Source of the DNA: Verrucomicrobiia bacterium
Lineage (GTDB): Bacteria; Zixibacteria; MSB-5A5; DSPP01
Reading direction: 5' to 3'
DNA: 64,000 nt
NCBI GenBank assembly: GCA_035574275.1
Contig: DATLYY010000073.1
Span: 1 to 64,000 of the forward strand
Shown: positions 43,941-50,656 of the stretch, piece by piece
How the letters are laid out: each line of letters begins with the position of its first letter
How positions within the stretch are numbered: position 1 is the first letter of the stretch
Position numbers and translations under genes: made by a program
Notes under the pieces: generated by a model
Databases searched by the model: none
Told to the model about the DNA's origin: nothing
The model's input: only the letters and a program-made list of their open reading frames with translations

Positions 43941-45146
43941 ATGCTGCGCTTTTTAACCGCTGGGGAATCGCACGGGCCGGCCTTGGTTGGAATCATTGAA
44001 GGATTGCCGGCCGGGTTGGCGGTCGATTTTGATTTCATCAACAACGAGCTGGCGCGGCGGCAGAAGGGATACGGCCGCGGGGGGCGGATGAAAATCGAGC
44101 AGGATAAAATCAAAATTCTCTCCGGCGTTCGCCATCAAAAAACGCTGGGGAGCCCGGTCGCCTTTGAAATTGCCAATCTGGATTGGGAAAACTGGAAAAA
44201 TATTATGAACATCGAGGGCGCGGGGCCGAATCCGCAAACGGAAGAGGAGAAAAAGAAGGCCAATCCTTTGACGGCGCCGCGCCCGGGCCACGCCGATTTG
44301 GCGGGAGCCATCAAATACAATCAGTCCGACATCCGCAATGTGTTGGAGCGGGCTTCCGCCCGCGAGACGGCCGCCCGTACGGCCTCCGGCGCATTTGCCA
44401 AGCTTTTCTTGCAAAAATTCGGCGTCCGCATCACCAGCCACGTCATCGATATCGGCGGAGAAAGATTGCCGGAAGGGGCGCGTCCGCCGTTTGATGTTTT
44501 GGCGCAAAAAGCGGAGGCCTCGCCCGTGCGGGCTGTCGATGGTGGTTTGGAGAAGCGGATGATGGCGAAAATTGACGAGGCAATTCAGAAAAAAGACACC
44601 GTCGGCGGCGTGTTTGAGGTCATTGCCACGGGTGTTCCAGTCGGTTTGGGGAGCTACGTTCACTGGGATAGAAAGCTGGACGGGCAACTGGCGGCGGCGG
44701 TGATGTCCATCCATTCGGTAAAGGGGGTGGAAATCGGCGCCGGGTTCAGGCAGGCGGGGATGTTCGGCTCGCAGGTGCACGACCAGATTTATTACGTTTC
44801 AAAAATGTCGGCAGAGAGAAAGCGCACGAAATATTTTTTCCGGCGGACAAACAACGCCGGCGGGCTGGAGGGAGGCGTGACGAACGGCGAGGATATCGTC
44901 ATCCGGGGCTGCTGCAAGCCGCTATCCACCTTGATGCAGCCCTTGAAAACGGTGGACATCAAAACCAAGGAACCGAAGGAAGCGATTGTGGAGCGCTCGG
45001 ACGTTTGCGTGGTTCCCACGTATGGCATTGTGGCGGAAGGGATGGCGGCTTTGGTTTTGGCCTCTGCATTTTTGGAAAAGTTCGGCGGCGATAATATGAA
45101 CGAAATTGAAAAACACTATCAAACTTATTTGGAAAGTGTATTTTAG
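43941..45146 (+). CDS. aroC: Chorismate synthase
   Basis: 401 residues from the ATG at 43941; the frame is open upstream but family homology begins at LRFLTAGESHG. It carries the chorismate synthase signatures GESHGPALVGIIEGLPAG, GRGGRMKIEQD, PRPGHADLAGAIKY, ERASARETAARTASGA and SQVHDQIYY, with the FMN-binding RTNNAGGLEGGVTNGEDI. It catalyses the last common step of the shikimate pathway. This is the long (~400 residue) form found in many Gram-positive and deep-branching bacteria. The next gene starts 18 nt after the stop, so aroC may be the first gene of the operon that runs to tatC. Confidence 0.96.
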   Translation: MLRFLTAGESHGPALVGIIEGLPAGLAVDFDFINNELARRQKGYGRGGRMKIEQDKIKILSGVRHQKTLGSPVAFEIANLDWENWKNIMNIEGAGPNPQTEEEKKKANPLTAPRPGHADLAGAIKYNQSDIRNVLERASARETAARTASGAFAKLFLQKFGVRITSHVIDIGGERLPEGARPPFDVLAQKAEASPVRAVDGGLEKRMMAKIDEAIQKKDTVGGVFEVIATGVPVGLGSYVHWDRKLDGQLAAAVMSIHSVKGVEIGAGFRQAGMFGSQVHDQIYYVSKMSAERKRTKYFFRRTNNAGGLEGGVTNGEDIVIRGCCKPLSTLMQPLKTVDIKTKEPKEAIVERSDVCVVPTYGIVAEGMAALVLASAFLEKFGGDNMNEIEKHYQTYLESVF

Positions 45147-45164
45147 AAACCGAAGCGAGGTGAA

Positions 45165-46289
45165 ATGATAAAAACGACGGTGGTCGGCAATTATCCAAAA
45201 ATTTCATCGGACAAAAGCGTTCCTAACTTGCGGAACGCGCTGAACAACTTTGACCAAAAGAAAATTTCCGCAGAGGAACTGGAACGGGTCTATCAAGCCA
45301 CCATACAACGCGTCGTCCGGGAGCAGGAAGAAGCGGGAGTCGATTTGCCGACCGACGGGCAAATCCGCTGGGATGATATCGCCACCTTCTTCGCCAAAAA
45401 TTTCGAGGGGGCGCACATCAACGGTCTAATCCGTTTTTTCGACAACAACGTCTATTACCGCAAGCCGGTCTTTACGGGGGAGCTGCACTCGAAAACCGCC
45501 ATCGCGGGCGTGGAATATCGAAATGCCTCGATTCATTCGAGACGCCGATTGAAAGGGGTAGTAGTCGGCCCGTATACGTTGGCAAAAATGTCGGTGGATG
45601 AGTATTACAAGGATGAAGAGCGGCTGGTGATGGCGCTGGCCTCCATTCTCCGCAGTGAGGTTTTATCGCTTCAAGATGCGGGTGCGCAATACATCCAAAT
45701 TGACGAGCCGTACCTAACCTGGGCGCCGGAGGGTCTGCCGTTGGCCAAGCGGGCCCTGACGGAAATGCTGGAGGGCGTGCGCGCCAAGAAAATCTTGTGT
45801 TTGTATTTCGGTACAATAAAGCCGCTGGTGCCTTCTCTGTACGATTTTCCGGTGGATATATTTGCCGTCGACACGGTTTCAAAACCGGAAAATCTGGAGT
45901 TATTGCTTCAGGCGCCGGCGGATAGGGGAATCGTTGCCGGCTGCCTTGACGCCCGCAACATCAAGCTGGAGCCGAAAGCGGAGCTTTTCTCCATCTATAA
46001 AAAGCTGGCGTCACAAAACCGGCCCGAAATTTTTGTCTCCCCTTCCTGCGGGCTGGAGTTTCTGCCGCATTCGGACGCGGTCGCCAAGCTGAAATGGATG
46101 GTGAAGACGGTCAAGGAATTCAATGCTGGTACTTCTGTACCCCTCAAGGCCAAAAAGAAAAAGGCGCCGGCAGGGTCGCAGACCAAGAAAAAAGCAGTCG
46201 AACGCAAACCTGTGAAAAAGAAGAGCAAGCCCTCTTCCAAAACCGCAGCCAAAAGGAAAACTTTCAGGGGCCGGAAAAAGGGGAAGTAA
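45165..46289 (+). CDS. Core MetE-like methyltransferase with basic C-terminal tail
   Basis: 374 residues; residues 1-~325 form a (beta/alpha)8 barrel like the C-terminal half of cobalamin-independent methionine synthase. Visible blocks are TTVVGNYPK, the DLPTDGQIRWDD motif, KGVVVGPYTLAKM, QIDEPYL and VSPSCGLEFLP. The E. coli MetE zinc ligands His641, Cys643, Glu665 and Cys726 align to Ile, Cys, Asp and Cys here (KKILCLYFG, FAVDTV, SPSCG), so the metal site is altered. Residues ~327-374 are Lys/Arg/Ser/Thr-rich, like histone H1 tails. It likely transfers a methyl group to a thiol; donor and acceptor are unknown. glyA starts at the next base. Confidence 0.75.
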   Translation: MIKTTVVGNYPKISSDKSVPNLRNALNNFDQKKISAEELERVYQATIQRVVREQEEAGVDLPTDGQIRWDDIATFFAKNFEGAHINGLIRFFDNNVYYRKPVFTGELHSKTAIAGVEYRNASIHSRRRLKGVVVGPYTLAKMSVDEYYKDEERLVMALASILRSEVLSLQDAGAQYIQIDEPYLTWAPEGLPLAKRALTEMLEGVRAKKILCLYFGTIKPLVPSLYDFPVDIFAVDTVSKPENLELLLQAPADRGIVAGCLDARNIKLEPKAELFSIYKKLASQNRPEIFVSPSCGLEFLPHSDAVAKLKWMVKTVKEFNAGTSVPLKAKKKKAPAGSQTKKKAVERKPVKKKSKPSSKTAAKRKTFRGRKKGK

Positions 46290-47552
46290 ATGCTGGAGCA
46301 TCTCAAGAAAACCGACCCAGAGACCTACGCAGCTGTTCAAAACGAAACCCGGCGGCAGGCGAACAAGCTGGAGTTGATTGCCTCCGAGAATTTCGTCTCC
46401 GAGGCGGTTTTGGAGGCGATGGGTTCGCCTTTGACAAACAAATATGCGGAAGGGTATCCGGGACGGCGCTATTACGGCGGATGCGAGTTTGTGGATGTCG
46501 CCGAAAATCTGGCCATTGAACGGGCCAAGAAACTTTTCGGCTGCGAGCATGCCAACGTCCAGCCCCACTCCGGCTCGCAGGCCAATATGGGGGCTTATCT
46601 TGCGGCTTTGGAAATCGGAGATAAAATTTTGGGGCTGAATTTGTCCCATGGAGGGCATTTGACCCACGGCCATCCGCTCAATTTCTCCGGCAAATTTTTC
46701 AAAGTAGTGGCCTACGGTGTTTCACCGGAGACGGAAACCATCGACTATGATGAATTGGAAAAGCAGGCGATTGCCGAAAAGCCGAAAATGATTGTCGCCG
46801 GCGGCTCGGCCTATCCGCGCATTCTCGACTTCAAGCGGTTCAAAGAAATTTGCGATAAAGTCGGGGCTTATTTAATGGTCGATATCGCCCACATCGCCGG
46901 GCTCATCGTGGCCGGCCTGCATCCCTCCCCCGTGCCGTATGCCGATTTTGTCACCACCACCACCCACAAAACCCTGCGCGGGCCGCGGGGAGGAATGGTG
47001 ATGTGCAAAAAGGAACATGCCCAAAAGTTAGACAAACTTATTATGCCCGGCATTCAGGGTGGGCCTTTGATGCATGTCATCGCCGCCAAGGCGGTGGCTT
47101 TCAAGGAAGCGTTGACGGAAGAGTTCAAGGAGTATCAGCGGCAAATTGTTTGCAACGCCCGTGCGCTGGGAGAAAGCTTTGCACGGCGGGGTTACCGGCT
47201 GGTTTCCGGCGGAACGGACACACATCTGTTCCTTGTGGATTTGCGGCGCAAGGAGATGACCGGAAAGGAGGCGGAGGCCGCGCTCGACTTGGCCGGTATT
47301 ACCGTCAACAAGAACACGATTCCATTCGACCCGCAACCGCCCTTGGTCACTTCCGGCATACGCGTTGGAACCCCGGCCGTGACTACGCGCGGAATGAAAG
47401 AAAAAGAAATGGAGGAGATTGCCGGTATGATGGACGAGGCGCTACAAAATCGCCAGTCCAAGGAAAAACTGGCGGAGGTGGCCAAAAAGGTGAAGGGTTT
47501 GGCTTCCCGATTTTCGCTCTACACCCAACGACTGTCCGGTTATGCTGGTTGA
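46290..47552 (+). CDS. glyA: Serine hydroxymethyltransferase
   Basis: 420 residues. The PLP enzyme shows [20 protein letters not shown], the [16 protein letters not shown] signature, [13 protein letters not shown] and the PLP lysine in [14 protein letters not shown]. It interconverts serine and glycine, loading one-carbon units on tetrahydrofolate. The ATG follows the MetE-like stop with no gap, and the 3' end overlaps the thiamine-binding-like gene by 11 nt. Placement beside a methyltransferase and a SAM hydrolase ties this operon to one-carbon flux. It is also common for glyA to precede nrdR, as happens here further down. Confidence 0.97.
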   Translation: MLEHLKKTDPETYAAVQNETRRQANKLELIASENFVSEAVLEAMGSPLTNKYAEGYPGRRYYGGCEFVDVAENLAIERAKKLFGCEHANVQPHSGSQANMGAYLAALEIGDKILGLNLSHGGHLTHGHPLNFSGKFFKVVAYGVSPETETIDYDELEKQAIAEKPKMIVAGGSAYPRILDFKRFKEICDKVGAYLMVDIAHIAGLIVAGLHPSPVPYADFVTTTTHKTLRGPRGGMVMCKKEHAQKLDKLIMPGIQGGPLMHVIAAKAVAFKEALTEEFKEYQRQIVCNARALGESFARRGYRLVSGGTDTHLFLVDLRRKEMTGKEAEAALDLAGITVNKNTIPFDPQPPLVTSGIRVGTPAVTTRGMKEKEMEEIAGMMDEALQNRQSKEKLAEVAKKVKGLASRFSLYTQRLSGYAG

Positions 47553-47847
47553 ATTCGCCACCTTTCCGGTTGACAAGGGGCCCAAGTTTTCCGAGCCGGT
47601 GGCCAAAGTCATCGATTTAATCGACAAAAGCGGGCTCAAGTATCAAACCACGGCGATGTGCACCCTTGTCGAGGGGGATTGGGACGCGGTTTTCGCCTTG
47701 ATTAAGAAGTGTCATTATCTTTTGCGCAAGGATTCCACACGGGTTTATACCCGCATCGTGGTGGACGACCGAAAGAACTTTCCCAGCCCGCTGACAGAAA
47801 AAGTTGACCGAGTGGAGAAAGCGCTGAAACGAAAAATCCGGCGATGA
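47542..47847 (+). CDS. MTH1187/YkoF-like thiamine-binding family protein
   Basis: 101 residues. The short ferredoxin-like alpha/beta protein has the [13 protein letters not shown] start, [25 protein letters not shown] and [16 protein letters not shown], the pattern of the MTH1187/UPF0045 family. Members bind thiamine or small ligands; no catalytic role is known. Overlaps at both ends (glyA by 11 nt, cutA by 4 nt) place it within the operon. The identification rests on short motifs. Confidence 0.75.
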   Translation: MLVEFATFPVDKGPKFSEPVAKVIDLIDKSGLKYQTTAMCTLVEGDWDAVFALIKKCHYLLRKDSTRVYTRIVVDDRKNFPSPLTEKVDRVEKALKRKIRR

Positions 47848-48164
47848 AAGTCACCACTCACCACTGGCTGGTTCTGGTCACCGTTCCAAATAAAAAGATA
47901 CGGGAGAGATTGACAACCGTTTTGCTTGAGGAAAAATTAGCCGCCTGTGTCGCATCGTTTCCAGTTTCCTCCCAATATCGTTGGAAGGAAAAAATCGAGC
48001 GGGCCAAGGAATTCCAGCTTTTTATTAAAACAGCGGCTCCTATCGAACGGCTAAAAAGAAGGATTGTTGAACTGCATCCTTACGAAGTCCCGGAGGTTCT
48101 GGCTTTTGAGGTTAAAAAAGGGCTGGCCGAATACCTGACCTGGATGCGGAGGGAATCGGGCTGA
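47844..48164 (+). CDS. cutA: CutA1 divalent cation tolerance protein
   Basis: 106 residues. The trimeric ferredoxin-like CutA fold is indicated by VLVTVPNKKIRERLTTVLLEEKLAACVA, SSQYRWKEKIERAKEFQLFIKTA and the HPYEVPEVLAF signature. It is small and cytoplasmic, linked to copper tolerance in E. coli, though its biochemical role is unclear. It overlaps the preceding gene by ATGA and the following one by a single base. Confidence 0.9.
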   Translation: MKVTTHHWLVLVTVPNKKIRERLTTVLLEEKLAACVASFPVSSQYRWKEKIERAKEFQLFIKTAAPIERLKRRIVELHPYEVPEVLAFEVKKGLAEYLTWMRRESG

Positions 48165-48583
48165 TGAAATACCGAAAAGTCGAGAACGGATATTTTCTCC
48201 GGCTGGGAAAGGGGGAAGAGGTTGTTTCCTCCATCGTTGAGTTCGCGACAAAAGAGAATATCAGTTCTGGAGCATTCTTTGGGTTGGGTGCCATCAACAA
48301 TTTTGAACTGGGCTACTACGATTTAAAAACCTGTAAATATGAGAAGGAAAAATTCGAAGAGGATATGGAAGTGGGCAACATCACCGGCAATATCGCCGCG
48401 CTGGACGGCAAACCGTTCGTTCACGCGCACGTCACCGTTTCCGGCAAGAATTTGAAGGCCTTCACCGGCCATCTTTTCTCGGCCGAAGTGGCCCTAACTT
48501 TGGAAATATTTGTTTTCACTTCATTTGCCAAAATTGAGCGCAAAATGGATGCGGAAATTGGTTTGAATTTACTGGATTTGTGA
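48164..48583 (+). CDS. PPC (DUF296) domain protein
   Basis: 139 residues, a single PPC/DUF296 domain. Landmarks are YFLRLGKGEEVVSSIVEFATKENISSGAFFGLGAI, the EDMEVGNITGNIAALDGKPFVHAHVTVSG segment with conserved His residues, and GHLFSAEVALTLEIFV. In plants this domain is fused to AT-hooks and binds DNA; stand-alone bacterial forms are trimers of unknown role with a possible metal site. The start overlaps the cutA stop by one base and the stop overlaps the SAM hydrolase start (GTGA). Confidence 0.85.
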   Translation: MKYRKVENGYFLRLGKGEEVVSSIVEFATKENISSGAFFGLGAINNFELGYYDLKTCKYEKEKFEEDMEVGNITGNIAALDGKPFVHAHVTVSGKNLKAFTGHLFSAEVALTLEIFVFTSFAKIERKMDAEIGLNLLDL

Positions 48584-49347
48584 TCACGTTTTCCTCCGAT
48601 TTCGGCACGGCCGATCCTTATGTCGCTATTGTAAAGGGAGTAATTTTATCGATAAATCCCAAGTGCAAAATAATGGACCTCTCGCACGAGCTGGCCGCCC
48701 ACGACATTTGCCGGGCGGCCTTTTTTGTTGCCTCCGCCTGCCCGGTTTATCCCGCCGGCACCATCCACCTCTGTGTGGTTGACCCCGGTGTCGGCTCCAA
48801 CCGAAAACCGATTTTGCTTGTCACCGGGAAGGGGGCTTACGTCGGGCCGGATAACGGCCTTTTCGGCTTGGTGTGGCAAAACAGCAGGAATAAAAAGGCG
48901 TTTTGGCTCCAAAATGAAAAATATTTTTTTTCGGGTACCTCCCAAACTTTTGACGCCCGGGATGTTTTCGGGCCGACGGCGGCCTATCTTTCTTTGGGTG
49001 TTGCGCCCGAGGTGTTCGGCCCCGCCTTGGACTCGATACATTTGTTTCCGTTCCCCCAACCGGTCAGGCGGGGCGGACATTCTGCCGGGGAAATTATATA
49101 TATTGACCGCTTCGGGAATCTGGTGACCAATTTTACTTATGGAATGATTCAGGGGAAAAGAGTAGAGGTGAAACTGGGAAATCGCAAAATGAGCGGCCTT
49201 GCCCCAAATTACGCAAGCATTCCAAGGGGACAAACTGCTCTTATTTTGGGAAGTTTGGGTTATCTTGAAATCGCCGGTAATGCGATTTCTGCTCAAAAAC
49301 TTTTAAGAGCAAAAATTGGCGGCAAAGTCGGGCTGAAACTGTTATGA
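48580..49347 (+). CDS. SAM hydroxide adenosyltransferase-like protein (DUF62)
   Basis: 255 residues from GTG at 48580. The family features TFSSDFGTADPYVAIVKGVI, VVDPGVGSNRK, GPDNGLFG and IDRFGNLVTNF are present. DUF62 enzymes split SAM to adenosine and methionine using water, with an Asp-Arg-His triad; related fluorinases use halide. Here the Asp and Arg of DPGVGSNR are kept, but the usual TFHGRD block reads TFDARD (D125), replacing the catalytic His by Asp. Chemistry may therefore differ. Neighbours are one-carbon genes, fitting a role in SAM turnover. It overlaps nrdR by ATGA. Confidence 0.85.
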   Translation: MITFSSDFGTADPYVAIVKGVILSINPKCKIMDLSHELAAHDICRAAFFVASACPVYPAGTIHLCVVDPGVGSNRKPILLVTGKGAYVGPDNGLFGLVWQNSRNKKAFWLQNEKYFFSGTSQTFDARDVFGPTAAYLSLGVAPEVFGPALDSIHLFPFPQPVRRGGHSAGEIIYIDRFGNLVTNFTYGMIQGKRVEVKLGNRKMSGLAPNYASIPRGQTALILGSLGYLEIAGNAISAQKLLRAKIGGKVGLKLL

Positions 49348-49796
49348 AGTGTCCCTACTGTGGCAAGGAAGAGGACAAGGTCATCGATTCCCGCAGCGTG
49401 CAGGACGGCAAAGCAGTCCGCCGCCGCCGGCAGTGTCTGGCCTGCGCCAAGCGTTTCACCACCTATGAATATGTAGAAAACGTCTCGCTGATGGTGGTCA
49501 AGAACGACGGCCGCCGGGAGCCGTTCGATCGCCAAAAACTTCGCATGGGGATCGAACTGGCCTGCAAGAAGCGCCCGGTTGGTTCCAAACGAATTGATGC
49601 AATGGTGGATGAAATCGAAGAAAAACTTTTGTCCATGTCCAAAGGGGAAATAGAATCGCCGTCAATCGGGGAACTGGTGATGGAAAAGCTGCGCGAAATT
49701 GATGAAGTGGCCTATGTCCGGTTCGCATCGGTCTACCGCAAATTCCAGGACAAAGGGCAATTTTTGGATGAATTGAAGAAGCTGTTGAGTTCTTAA
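49344..49796 (+). CDS. nrdR: Transcriptional repressor NrdR
   Basis: 150 residues. The zinc ribbon is CPYCGKEEDKVIDSR with the second pair in RQCLACAKRFTTYE. It is followed by the ATP-cone with VVKNDGRREPFDRQKLRMGIELACKKRPV and VRFASVYRKF. NrdR senses ATP/dATP and represses ribonucleotide reductase operons at NrdR boxes. It is a frequent neighbour of glyA, matching this operon. The gene ends 37 nt before tatC. Confidence 0.97.
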   Translation: MKCPYCGKEEDKVIDSRSVQDGKAVRRRRQCLACAKRFTTYEYVENVSLMVVKNDGRREPFDRQKLRMGIELACKKRPVGSKRIDAMVDEIEEKLLSMSKGEIESPSIGELVMEKLREIDEVAYVRFASVYRKFQDKGQFLDELKKLLSS

Positions 49797-49815
49797 ATCT
49801 ATCCCTTACGAAAAC

Positions 49816-49833
49816 ACCTAAAGATTTTTAGGT
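49816..49833 (+). promoter_or_regulatory. Hairpin abutting the tatC start codon
   Basis: ACCTAAA-GATT-TTTAGGT, a perfect 7-bp inverted repeat ending one base before the tatC ATG. The only Shine-Dalgarno-like bases (AGG) lie in its 3' arm, so folding would mask initiation. Confidence 0.45.
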
Positions 49834-50541
49834 ATGACTAAAAATCAAAGAGAAATGACCTTTGTCGAGCATCTGGAGGAGCTACGCGGACGGCTAATCG
49901 TCTGCCTCGTTTCCGTTTTGGTCACCTCCGTCGCCATTTGGTTTTTTTCCAGGGAGATACTGGATTTTATAACCCGGGATGTGCCCAAGGTCTATTTCAC
50001 ATCCGTTACCGAGGCGTTCGGCGTGCGCATCAAAATCTCGATGTGGGGTGGGCTTATCGCCAGCGTCCCGGTCCTTCTTTATCAAGCCTGGCAGTTCGTG
50101 GTGCCGGGACTTTTGGAGCGGGAATCCAAAGCGGCCTTTGGGGTCATTTTCTTTGGCACGTTTTTTTTTGCAATTGGAGGGGCTTTTTGCTTTACCATGG
50201 TCTTGCCGGTAGCGGTGAAGTTTCTTTTGGGCTTTCAGACCGAAAAACTGGCCCCCCTTATTACGGTGGGGGACTACGTGGGGTTTGTAGCGTTTATGGT
50301 TTTCGCTTTTGGAGCGGTTTTTGAACTGCCGGTCGTGACTTTCTTTTTGGGCAAGCTGGGAATCGTGAATGCCGTGATGCTGGCCTCCGGGCGGCGTTGG
50401 GCAGTTGTTGCCATTCTAATCGTCTCCGCCGCCGTTACACCGACCCCCGATTTGTTCTCCCAAGTGGCATTGGCCGTTCCGCTTTACATCCTGTATGAGC
50501 TTTCCATCTGGATTGTCCGCCTTACCGGCAGTCGGGGCTGA
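49834..50541 (+). CDS. tatC: Sec-independent protein translocase TatC
   Basis: 235 residues with six predicted membrane helices. The N-terminal MTFVEHLEELRGRLIV is the cytosolic signal-peptide docking motif. Further conserved parts are TSVTEAFGVRIKISMWGGLIASVPVLLYQAWQFVVPGLLERE (read in pieces), FELPVVTFFLGKLGIV and SAAVTPTPDLFSQ. TatC is the core receptor for twin-arginine signal peptides. No tatA or tatB is in the window. It is the last gene of the operon. Confidence 0.95.
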   Translation: MTKNQREMTFVEHLEELRGRLIVCLVSVLVTSVAIWFFSREILDFITRDVPKVYFTSVTEAFGVRIKISMWGGLIASVPVLLYQAWQFVVPGLLERESKAAFGVIFFGTFFFAIGGAFCFTMVLPVAVKFLLGFQTEKLAPLITVGDYVGFVAFMVFAFGAVFELPVVTFFLGKLGIVNAVMLASGRRWAVVAILIVSAAVTPTPDLFSQVALAVPLYILYELSIWIVRLTGSRG

Positions 50542-50656
50542 CCCCTTTACTTTCCTTCCCTAAATAGGCATACTAAAATGGTATGAAACGGGCGGGCGGC
50601 TATTCCGACGGCTGTAATATTTCCTTTTTTTTCTTTGCAGGTTTCTTCCAGCAAAA

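Noticed and set aside
45147-45164. SAM or cobalamin riboswitch before the MetE-like gene
   Set aside because: Only 18 nt separate it from aroC, which is too short for any known riboswitch.
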